A DNA stretch of 64,000 bases. Origin: an uncultured Prevotella sp. (GTDB lineage: Bacteria > Bacteroidota > Bacteroidia > Bacteroidales > Bacteroidaceae). The DNA lies in assembly GCA_905236755.1 (NCBI GenBank), contig CAJOCR010000005.1:1-64000 (forward strand), written 5' to 3'. This document shows positions 58,201-64,000 of this stretch, piece by piece; positions within the stretch are counted from its first letter, which is position 1, and every line of letters starts with the position of its first letter. Both the position numbers and the translations under genes were made by a program. The notes under the pieces are model-generated. The model saw only the letters and a list, made by a program, of their open reading frames with translations. It made no database searches and was not told where the DNA came from.

Positions 58201-61200
58201 CCGTGGCAACATCTATGGTGGAGGATGTGGTACCGACACTTATACTTCTACAGATAATGAAGGTAAAATTAAAACATATTATAGTTTCAATGCAGGTATT
58301 GTAAAAGGAAACACAAATGTAATAGTTGACGGTGCACACATCATACATAATGTATATGGTGGTGGTGCCATGGGCTCTGTTGGTACATTTAATAGTTTTG
58401 CTGATGCATCTTATGTAGCAGATAAAAAGGCAGAAAATAAAGATGTGACTATTGGCACACCTATTGATTGTGAAGCAGGAACAGGTAAATGTACTATTAC
58501 CATCAGTGGTGGCGACATAGGTACTACAGCAATGTATATGGAAGCTGGTGGTGGACCTGATGACTTTGGTCATGTGTTTGGTGGTGGTCGTGGTAATGTA
58601 AAAGACCCAGCAGACTATCCTAATATTGAAAATGTGGCTTTCTATGGTGATACAGAAGTAATTATTAAGGGTACAGCACTTGTTAGAGGTGGTGTATATG
58701 GTGGAAGCGAGAGTGGACACATTGTTCATGACGCCTTAGTAAAGATAGAAGGCGGTCAGATTGGAGGTGGTGAAGGTCTGACAGAGACATATACAGAACA
58801 GGAATGGCAATCAGAATCACCAACCATTAAGCCAACAAATCACTGGACTTATATTGATGATGGTGCTCCATACGATCAGTATGCAGACGAGAATGGAAAC
58901 TATGCAAACAATGTATCATCTCAAGGCGGAAATCGTAAGGCTACCGATGGTCATAGTTTCTATGGAAATGTTTTTGCTGGTGGTTCTGGTTATTATCCCT
59001 ATGCACAAGGCAAGTGGCTATTCTCAGCAGGAAGAGTTGCTGGCAATGCAAAAGTAATAATTACAGGCGGACATATTTTGAACAATGTATATGGTGGTTG
59101 TGAAATGTCAGACATCTGGGGCGACGCAACTATTGAAATGAGCGGTGGAACTGTCGGAATACCACGTACAAAGCAAGAAATTCTTTATAATCCAACATTC
59201 GGCCATATTTACGGTGCAGGTATGGGTGATAAACGTATTTTTTTCAACCAAACAACTAATGTTGAGAATTCAAATGTTAGTATTTCTGGTGGAAGAATTT
59301 ATGGCTCCGTTTATGGTGGAGGAGAGGATGGACACGTATTGAATAAGGCCACAACAACTATTAGTGGAAATGTTGTTATTGGTACAGAACAGCAAGATGG
59401 TTCTACTACAGGTTATGACGGCAATGTTTTTGGAGCAGGACAAGGCTCTCCAACAGCAATTACAGCTGGTTCTGTAGGTGGCAATACAATTCTTAACATT
59501 GAAGGAGGAACAATGCTTGGTTCTGTATATGGTGGTGGACGAATTGCATCTGTTGGCATCCTTTTTGAAAAAGCAACAATTCCAGATCCTAACGATATAA
59601 CAAAGCAAATTCCTAATCCATTATATGGCAAAATGCAGGATGGAGATGATCATGGCTATATTACTGTAAATCTCAAAAAAGGAACTATTCGCCATAATGT
59701 ATATGGTGGATGCATGGGTACAAGAGGTATGTCAGCAATAGAACAGAAAAAGTTTGCCATCTCTAAAAATGTTACAGTCAAACTAAACGAAAATGTTGAA
59801 GATACAGTTAAAGGCTGTGTTGTACTGGGTGATATATATGGTTGTAACAATGTTAACAGTTCACCACAGGAAGATGTAACTGTACATATCTATAAAACAC
59901 AAAATGCAGCTGCAACACAAATCGCTGGCACTGTTTTGGGTGAAAATGCAACTCAGCCCAAGACAGCAGGACGCTACGATGTTCATGCTGTGTATGGTGG
60001 TGGTAACATGGCAGCTTACCAGCCCAAGGGAACATCCACAAATGGAAATAATAATAGCGGAAAAGACACACAGTATTCAACAAAGGTTATTATTGATGGT
60101 TGCGACCGAACAAGTATTCAGCAGGTATATGGAGGTGGTAATGCTGCTTCAACCCCTGCTACAGAAGTAATAGTGAATGGTACTTATGAAATTGACGAGT
60201 TGTTTGGTGGTGGAAATGGTGCCGATCGCATTACCTACGATGAAGGTACGACATGGTTGGATAATCCAGGAGCTAACGTTGGTTTTTATGACTATTCTGC
60301 CGAAGAAGACATTTACAACACAAAGGAGAAAAGAACAACCGATGCGGTAATATCTGATACATTCAAAGAAAAATATGTATATGGTACCGGAAAGGCTTCT
60401 GTAAACATTTATGGCGGAATGTTGCATCATGTCTTTGGCGGTTCAAATACAAAAGGAAATGTTCGCGTAACAGCCCTTACCTTGCTTGAAGAAAAGAAAA
60501 ATGGAACAGATGAAAATAATGACGAACCAATTTGTCCATTTAGGGTTGATGATGTATATGGTGGTGGAAAAAGTGCGCTGATGGACGCTGAAGCAAAACT
60601 CTATATGTCATGTATCCCAGGCTTGAGAGCAGCATATGGTGGTGCAGAAGCTGCTGATGTATTAGGTGGTGTTACTCTAAACATTACAAACGGAAGATTT
60701 GATCGTGTGTTTGGCGGTAACAATATAAGCGGTACAATACGTGGATCTATCGAGGTGAACATTGAGGAAACTGGCTGTAGACCAATTATTATTGGCGAAC
60801 TATATGGTGGAGGAAATGAAGCCGGATACTCTGTATATGGCTATAAAAAGGTTGGAGATAGTTGGGTAGGACGCGAACCTACTGATGGTCTTGAGTCTGG
60901 CATGAATGAACCATATCGCGCACCAGTAGTAAATGTGAAATCGTTTACAAGTATTGGTAACATCTATGGAGGTGGATATGGTCCTACGGCAGTAATGGTG
61001 GGTGATCCAACTGTAAACATTAACGTTGCAGTAGGTAGTAAAGCAAATCACTCAGAAGCAAATGTAGAAGAAAATGCAAAGTCATATGATGATGAGCAAG
61101 GCTACCCTATCCCATCACATGAACCTGGTAAAATTGGTGCTATTAATAATGTATTTGGCGGTGGTAATCTGGCGAAGGTGATTGGGCAACCTCAGGTAAA

Positions 61201-61486
61201 CATAGGTAATTTGTCTTATGAGTATATGCTTGTAAATGAAGAAATTGTTGTTGGTGTAACTGATGTAAGTAATTTCTACACCAGGTCAGGTGGAGAAGGT
61301 ACATTAGATAGTCCCTACATCTACTCAAAATGTGCTACAGGAAGTAAAGCTCAGGCTAATACAAATTACTATATACAACATGAAGTAATTGGAGCAGATA
61401 TTCGAGGTAATGTCTACGGTGGCGGAAACCATGCAGAAGTTACTGGTAACACTGCTGTTACAATTGGTAAGAAGGAGGGTGAATAA
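52283..61486 (+). CDS. Giant secreted repeat protein 2 (3067 residues), putative adhesin
   Basis: This relative of giant protein 1 starts with a signal peptide (VLIILLLILAQSAGVSKVWG). Residues about 30-230 look like a ricin-type trefoil (GIWYIDNDANHNLTPDNRWY). Three to four CHB_HEX_C-like beta modules follow (IRYTTDGTNPTIDSPIYDG, LYYTTNGTDPVIGDENV). A GLUG-like region spans about 650-800 (SFDGAGYTISGLSQPLFG). From about 1400 to the end are [YF]GGG repeats, about 30 copies by eye. It ends inside the repeat region (GNTAVTIGKKEGE) with no sorting tail, unlike protein 1. It lies 19 bases after giant gene 1. Its stop codon lies in the terminator loop. Confidence 0.85.
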   Translation: MQFKKILTKKVLIILLLILAQSAGVSKVWGQEFEGIWYIDNDANHNLTPDNRWYLVPAKDSKQAKGVDAYYSPNYATTDGDPEKPFLTTYQTNKDANSIWIVVSTSTPGYYNVIHALTGKYVIYEVPLPNDPNKNNDADETKNGRRKTMHLQTIDNGTYSLSNSNFNFAITGSVSTGINIRPQGRAGWYWNPAGNNHPYYSGQNGSLYTNGMVGVYNNNSANSIWHLESTKLPAPTIDYNASSGSYKITTEFTNFDIRYTTDGTNPTIDSPIYDGSTIIVEHDATTVKAIITGMGKVLSEQALCVVNTASPQAPEFEVTCDSKLQINSNISSAKLYYTYTTDGSTPADPSNASTEWNEPVTMPDGAKIKAIAYNGIHPSTISEVYTFKNRTATPVINLSGTTATITFAEGTLYYTTNGTDPVIGDENVKTSTVSPVNLTVLENANIDIRALAKVEGREQSCPITIAKRPRKPIISMKSECGGTIRTHTLTLSGTQSNKTYWYALTNGSETSAPALSSFLQYTPGQPVEISTIPTWDKTSTYVTLHAYAKDAEGNVSVVTSKNYLLKYTEVPTITHTVNASNTTVNITSTSGAQIHYSVDNGEVLTAITSVSLTVDNINKHTIIATAQKGDEGESCEAIHTISFGHKITTLEELRNIDLDEDYILGGDIDVSGSYITIGTDESPYRGSFDGAGYTISGLSQPLFGTTDGAVIHDINLKQISISKSGNVGAIVCDAKGYTRIYNCGILPTTPNYPQGVHSTVTATGSGCAGSIVGKLEDDSRVVNCFSYADVISSGVAAGIVGNNAYYTNTSTGVGSTAREVNGKYTELRTMIVNCMFYGNITASSIYPVYGGAKIINTGVNAINNYNYYCVDCKFSGTLTDYNCSWPAQKDYLTRYEFHRNLLNSNRELCGWWVGSRTAPAGLIASAVQAIPKDASIIRKWVLDPSVAPYPILKSFGFYNSPINIDDDAEWRITANEWEGKNLGTISVTINPGAHAAGNVRIKYNVPFIITDMDTLHTDYCYRKIQLPYYNKVFGNPNGTSWAEKYGGNYTEYVVTGWDITRTNGTEGTITEHWENGYDFADRKSSAKDKKRVFAQGGFYYVPDDVTAITITAHWGTAVYLDNTEHSYDRVNMSGSNQGTHFAPAGYRNATLGNGKESKSGTISSAIPNNGGVYEDAIVLVGNHQYRNGGIDVVGSNGTSGCTITSADFDFDNEPDHCLIWQLGVGTTRQSICPIRFDFLPIEEMGLAMKEDNSTQYYSIGCYRPLGHFEVTETALIHFGQFEFGNEHRSTYAPIILNGGIFDQYTKGTKAGDSDDKINYIILGGNVRIPSFTPGAHVNSAKATRHCAVNVIGGNIDYLYLTGNYNESVVPNTDNPHCYIDGGKFKQIAAAGKEGINGDVYFNINHSDIHEFYGGSTLANQLVTGNINVDISNSIVAKYCGGPKFGNMNLNNTDPSLNKTVTTTANNTVFGVYYGGGNGGTSYVQYDKSDGEQVIATYSWETTGKLNSYTPGVYRGSKTLGYMADYDMEIVNLSTGTTPGRAVCRTYFYAAQFSATNTGSITNSLTNCKILKNFYGGGNLGGVFGNVTSTLTDTEVLGSAFGAGFSASVPDVTIHNKNKQKPTIDVNTGIITPTPESGGASHTYKTYTWTNNPALSTSNPISSDGKYLFTEESLQNLGTVTGDVTLTIAGSTRVIGKVYDENGVEIPENVDIGGVFGGGDASNVVGNTHVIMTDGIVDASVFGGANLATVNGNTSVEVSGGVIGKANAPKYAALVGNVYGGGKGNMTDVKSGLVTGNTNIKITGDDTTPFIYHNIYGGGAYGSVGVYTYADAAYHAEHPQVQVDMPITHVSGGITSVAIEGGVIGTTGYNNGMVNGSSRGEVFPPVDGFDRNDVLAWSYDTHVIIGDSLAGTNLGGSGKKYDYPLIKGSVYGSGENGHTFHDTEVKVHSGTIGIESGEEITSNGIKYSGPRYPFRGNIYGGGCGTDTYTSTDNEGKIKTYYSFNAGIVKGNTNVIVDGAHIIHNVYGGGAMGSVGTFNSFADASYVADKKAENKDVTIGTPIDCEAGTGKCTITISGGDIGTTAMYMEAGGGPDDFGHVFGGGRGNVKDPADYPNIENVAFYGDTEVIIKGTALVRGGVYGGSESGHIVHDALVKIEGGQIGGGEGLTETYTEQEWQSESPTIKPTNHWTYIDDGAPYDQYADENGNYANNVSSQGGNRKATDGHSFYGNVFAGGSGYYPYAQGKWLFSAGRVAGNAKVIITGGHILNNVYGGCEMSDIWGDATIEMSGGTVGIPRTKQEILYNPTFGHIYGAGMGDKRIFFNQTTNVENSNVSISGGRIYGSVYGGGEDGHVLNKATTTISGNVVIGTEQQDGSTTGYDGNVFGAGQGSPTAITAGSVGGNTILNIEGGTMLGSVYGGGRIASVGILFEKATIPDPNDITKQIPNPLYGKMQDGDDHGYITVNLKKGTIRHNVYGGCMGTRGMSAIEQKKFAISKNVTVKLNENVEDTVKGCVVLGDIYGCNNVNSSPQEDVTVHIYKTQNAAATQIAGTVLGENATQPKTAGRYDVHAVYGGGNMAAYQPKGTSTNGNNNSGKDTQYSTKVIIDGCDRTSIQQVYGGGNAASTPATEVIVNGTYEIDELFGGGNGADRITYDEGTTWLDNPGANVGFYDYSAEEDIYNTKEKRTTDAVISDTFKEKYVYGTGKASVNIYGGMLHHVFGGSNTKGNVRVTALTLLEEKKNGTDENNDEPICPFRVDDVYGGGKSALMDAEAKLYMSCIPGLRAAYGGAEAADVLGGVTLNITNGRFDRVFGGNNISGTIRGSIEVNIEETGCRPIIIGELYGGGNEAGYSVYGYKKVGDSWVGREPTDGLESGMNEPYRAPVVNVKSFTSIGNIYGGGYGPTAVMVGDPTVNINVAVGSKANHSEANVEENAKSYDDEQGYPIPSHEPGKIGAINNVFGGGNLAKVIGQPQVNIGNLSYEYMLVNEEIVVGVTDVSNFYTRSGGEGTLDSPYIYSKCATGSKAQANTNYYIQHEVIGADIRGNVYGGGNHAEVTGNTAVTIGKKEGE
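56505..61460 (+). repeat. [YF]GGG coding-repeat array in giant gene 2
   Basis: Repeats follow the pattern N-V-[YF]-G-G-G-x-x-[AG]-x-V-x-G-[ND]-[TV]-x-V-x-I-x-G-G, denser and more regular than in giant gene 1. Copies include VFGGGDASN, VYGGGKGNM, IYGGGAYGS and VFGGGNLAK. The array runs to the stop codon. Confidence 0.78.
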
Positions 61487-61505
61487 CCCTCCTCTTTTGT
61501 TTTTA
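61473..61505 (+). terminator. Operon terminator overlapping the stop codon
   Basis: AGGAGGGT pairs perfectly with ACCCTCCT around loop GAATA, followed by CTTTTGTTTTT. The TAA stop of giant gene 2 (61484-61486) lies at the loop and 3' stem. It ends the pilus/giant-protein operon. Confidence 0.85.
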
Positions 61506-61573
61506 GCAGAATATGATACGATGAAAAACTGATTAATATTCAATAAAAAACTCGAGAAGAATAAGTTTTTTAT

Positions 61574-61581
61574 TAATTTTG
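61574..61581 (+). promoter_or_regulatory. -7 box of the coiled-coil/oxidoreductase pair
   Basis: TAATTTTG, an exact -7 match, is followed by CATCAAAAT and lies 21 bases before the ATG at 61602. Confidence 0.6.
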
Positions 61582-61601
61582 CATCAAAATAATACAATAA
61601 T

Positions 61602-61865
61602 ATGGAAGAAAGAGATCATATCGACAAAGCTCTTGCATTTATAGAGCAAACTCAGAAACTTGGTGACCAATTAAAGAAAGCAGAAGAACAGCAGAAATTT
61701 ATGCTTGGTCGTATGATTGACCTAAAAGTAACCAATCAAACTGATAGCAAGGAATATGCTGAACTTTCTGCTCGTAGCAAGGGCTTACAAGACATGATTG
61801 ATAAATGGCGGCCAATCTATCTTGAGCGAACAGAACTGCTGAAGGAAATAAAGAGAAAAAAATAG
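61602..61865 (+). CDS. Small helical coiled-coil protein, unknown role
   Basis: This 87-residue, charged, all-helical protein has no signal peptide or membrane segment. Two heptad-like helices are separated near residue 50: FIEQTQKLGDQLKKAEEQQKFMLG and YAELSARSKGLQDMIDKW, with a basic end LKEIKRKK. I do not recognise a family. Its own promoter box, and a 23-base gap to the oxidoreductase gene, suggest the two are co-transcribed. Function is open. Confidence 0.65.
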   Translation: MEERDHIDKALAFIEQTQKLGDQLKKAEEQQKFMLGRMIDLKVTNQTDSKEYAELSARSKGLQDMIDKWRPIYLERTELLKEIKRKK

Positions 61866-61888
61866 ATTAAAGCAAGTATTATTAACAC

Positions 61889-63400
61889 GTGAAAGAAATA
61901 TACATTATCGGTGGAGGATTAGGTGGATTGTTTGCTGGTGCTCTTCAGGCAAAGAAAGGTAGAAAAGTAACAGTTCTCGAAAAGAATGATACACCAGGTG
62001 GTGGCTTACAGACATTCACGCGAAAAGTTGGTGAGCGATGTGAAATCTTTGAAACAGGCATGCATCTTCTTGGTGGTTTTCGTGAAGATGGTGCTGTTAG
62101 AATATTGCTGAAAAAGCTGCAGATATTTGACAAACTAAAGATAAAGTCGGTTGATAGAAACTGCATGGATGAAATTATTTATCTAAGCGACCGAAAAGTG
62201 TATCGTATTCCTGAGGGCAAAGATAATTTCATTGCTTATTTTCAACATGAGTTCCCACATGAAGCCGAAGGTATAAAAAAATATGTTGAGAAAATATGGA
62301 GCATAGTCGACGAAATAAGTTTCTTTTTCCTACGCGAAGAAAATGAAAAGATTTACTCTCATGATGAAATGTTCTATTGGCCTGCTGATAAAGTTATTTC
62401 TCACTATATTAAAGATGCTAAACTGCAGGATATTCTTGCCTACATGAACCCCATGTTTGGTGGTAGGGCTGGGCACACTCCTTGTTATGTGTCAGCTTTG
62501 ATTAACAGACTGTATATCAGTGGTGTAGATCGCTTTGTTGGAGGAAGTCATCAACTAACTAAAATGTTAACAGGTTTAATCGAAGATGCAGGAGGAAAGG
62601 TTCTCTTAATGCATGAAGTTAACTGTATAGAAACAGACGATAAAAAACGAAGAATTACAGCTATAAAGGGTAAAGAAAAAAGAAAGTATGATTTCGAGTT
62701 TAAACTCGATGATACAGATATGGTAGTATGCGATGTCGCCCCCAAAAAATTAATTGATATGACCGCTACCCACTTGTTTACAAAAGCCTTCAGAGCAAGG
62801 GTTAGTTCTGCACCAGCAAGCTACAGTACTTTTTGCTTGTTTATTATCTTAAAAGAAAAATCATTTCCTTATATTAATCACACTTGCTATATGCAACGTA
62901 GCTATGGTAAAGTGTGGCGTTATGGCGAATATAACGAAGAAGAATGGCCAAATGGTTTTATGTATCTTACCCCCTGCGTAGAGAATCAAGCCGACTGGGC
63001 ACACACTATGGTTGTTAATGCACCTATGCCCTACTCCACATGCATAAAATGGGAAGATACAAAAGTTGGAAATAGAGGTGATGAATATATCAAATGGAAG
63101 AAGAAAATAACAAACAAAATACTTGATAGAATGGAAGATATTTATCCAGGGTTCCGAGATAAATGCCTTAAAATATATTCTTCCTCTCCTCTCACCATTC
63201 GCGATTATTTAGGCAATCCAGAAGGTGGAATGTATGGAACTGAGGTTGATTGTCAAAACTTAATGCAACGCCAGATGCCTATACACACGAAGATTTCAAA
63301 CTTACTGATGACAGGTCAGAATGTGTATCTGCATGGTTCTTGCGGAGTGCCTCTTACAGCACTCCAAACGAGCAATGCCCTTGATTATTACATGGAATAA
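61889..63400 (+). CDS. FAD-dependent oxidoreductase, CrtI/phytoene desaturase-like
   Basis: This 503-residue protein begins with a clear dinucleotide-binding motif (IIGGGLGGLFAGALQAKKG) followed by the second FAD contact (VTVLEKNDTPGGGLQTF). The C-terminal FAD motif is NLLMTGQNVYLHGSCGVPLT, as in carotenoid desaturases, retinol saturases and related isoprenoid or lipid oxidoreductases. No carotenoid genes are nearby, so the substrate is unknown. The start is GTG 61889; the preceding bases give no better ATG. It overlaps the convergent DUF3078 gene by 13 bases at the 3' end. Confidence 0.85.
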   Translation: MKEIYIIGGGLGGLFAGALQAKKGRKVTVLEKNDTPGGGLQTFTRKVGERCEIFETGMHLLGGFREDGAVRILLKKLQIFDKLKIKSVDRNCMDEIIYLSDRKVYRIPEGKDNFIAYFQHEFPHEAEGIKKYVEKIWSIVDEISFFFLREENEKIYSHDEMFYWPADKVISHYIKDAKLQDILAYMNPMFGGRAGHTPCYVSALINRLYISGVDRFVGGSHQLTKMLTGLIEDAGGKVLLMHEVNCIETDDKKRRITAIKGKEKRKYDFEFKLDDTDMVVCDVAPKKLIDMTATHLFTKAFRARVSSAPASYSTFCLFIILKEKSFPYINHTCYMQRSYGKVWRYGEYNEEEWPNGFMYLTPCVENQADWAHTMVVNAPMPYSTCIKWEDTKVGNRGDEYIKWKKKITNKILDRMEDIYPGFRDKCLKIYSSSPLTIRDYLGNPEGGMYGTEVDCQNLMQRQMPIHTKISNLLMTGQNVYLHGSCGVPLTALQTSNALDYYME

Positions 63401-64000
63401 CTGAAACCAAGACTAAGATATTCCTTAAACTGGAAATATCCCAGTTTGTCGTTTCGTGTAGATGCATCATCAAAGCGAGGATACAAGAACAGGTTTGTAG
63501 AGATATAACGGTTGAACTGGAAGGTAATAGTATTTTCCCATTCAATTTCAGAACGCTTGTATGTTGTATAACCATACAGACGAGTCTTCCACTTTATCAT
63601 ATCAGAGAACTTCCATGTAAGATCAACGGTAATCTCAGAACCGATATCATGAAGGAAATGATTGCCCGCCTCTAATCCGTAGCGTTCTGCAAGGTCAAGA
63701 CGGTCAACGTATTTCATGTTGTAAGCCGCTGGCGCAAGGTGAACGGTTCCTTTTAGACGGTGCTTAAACCAATCAACATTATAGTCCATACCGACAGAGA
63801 TGTTCATATTCAGCGGACTGAAGAAATCGGTATACACTTCGTTTGAGTTGGTGTTATAGCCACGCATAGCCTGGGTATAGGCAATAAACTGCAAAGTATA
63901 GTACCATTTCTTTGTAGCCTGAAGACCAAGTTTTCCAGTGTATCGAAGAAGGTCTTCTGTCACTTTATAGTTATGAAGCGAATCGCCTTTCGAAGTCTGC
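63388..64000 (-). CDS. DUF3078 outer-membrane beta-barrel protein, cut by right edge
   Basis: The ORF track starts at a GTG (63963), but the frame stays open to the window edge (reading SKGDSLHNYK before it), so this is the C-terminal part of a longer gene. The visible ~204 residues carry the DUF3078 pattern: KWYYTLQFIAYTQAMRGY, FFSPLNMNISVGMDYNVDWF, RLKGTVHLAPAAYNMKYVDR, and the alternating aromatic barrel strands ending SLGFSYSM. Members are outer-membrane barrel proteins of Bacteroidales with unknown cargo. It overlaps the end of the oxidoreductase gene by 13 bases. Confidence 0.88.
   Translation of the reverse strand, partial: QTSKGDSLHNYKVTEDLLRYTGKLGLQATKKWYYTLQFIAYTQAMRGYNTNSNEVYTDFFSPLNMNISVGMDYNVDWFKHRLKGTVHLAPAAYNMKYVDRLDLAERYGLEAGNHFLHDIGSEITVDLTWKFSDMIKWKTRLYGYTTYKRSEIEWENTITFQFNRYISTNLFLYPRFDDASTRNDKLGYFQFKEYLSLGFSYSM

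Noticed and set aside
58181-58729. 182-residue minus-strand ORF inside giant gene 2
   Set aside because: It is a Cys/Thr/Ile-rich antisense shadow of the glycine-rich repeats; the forward frame is continuous and has clear domains.
40089-61460. Giant repeat genes as an assembly artefact or pseudogenes
   Set aside because: Both frames are open over 9-12 kb without a stop, the repeats are diverged and not identical, and both have signal peptides and good junctions.

Overview
The window looks like chromosome from a Prevotella-type member of the Bacteroidales. Supporting signs are SusC/SusD outer-membrane pairs, a one-protein hybrid two-component regulator, a C10 (interpain-like) protease, type V pilus (FimA/Mfa-type) genes, a Por-type C-terminal sorting tail, DUF3078 and DUF3575 proteins, AT-rich intergenic DNA, and repeated Bacteroidetes-type -7 boxes (TAnnTTTG) a short distance upstream of start codons. 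No tRNA, rRNA, CRISPR array, insertion sequence or prophage was recognised.

Left part (1-17.7 kb): a DEDDh exonuclease gene, then an intergenic region with two candidate small-RNA units pointing in opposite directions. A polysaccharide utilisation locus follows. Its hybrid sensor/AraC regulator (1638-5498, +) faces a convergent operon susC-susD-surface glycan-binding lipoprotein-GH3 glucosidase (14212 to 5600, -). A shared bidirectional terminator lies between them. No endo-acting glycanase is encoded. A DMT-family transporter and a separately transcribed GH31 glycosidase follow.

Middle part (17.8-31 kb): mostly housekeeping and stress genes, each apparently with its own promoter. They are an M3 metallopeptidase, an L-fucose/L-arabinose isomerase-family protein, thioredoxin reductase, an unknown protein with a very acidic tail, a secreted C10 cysteine protease, a small AraC-type regulator, enolase, and Hsp20. 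The enolase-hsp20 intergenic region carries two arrays of 11-bp tandem repeats and several inverted repeats. A membrane-anchored helical-repeat/AraC-type regulator follows (29412-31073).

Right part (31.4-61.5 kb) is the most unusual region: eight tightly packed co-directional genes that read as one 30-kb operon. It starts with a DUF3575/OmpA-like outer-membrane protein, then pilin-like lipoproteins, a FimB/Mfa2-type anchor and a fimbrillin-like protein. It ends with two giant secreted proteins (4094 and 3067 residues) built largely from glycine-rich [YF]GGG repeats. The first has a type IX secretion-like C-terminal tail. The second has none, and its stop codon sits in the loop of the terminator. 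I read the region as a pilus-linked giant adhesin system whose promoter region has 21-bp-spaced direct repeats. The membrane AraC-type protein just upstream is the obvious candidate regulator.

The window closes with a small coiled-coil protein, a CrtI-like FAD oxidoreductase and a DUF3078 outer-membrane protein cut by the right edge. Several ORF-track starts were moved downstream because a promoter-like -7 box lies inside, or directly at the start of, the extended ORF.
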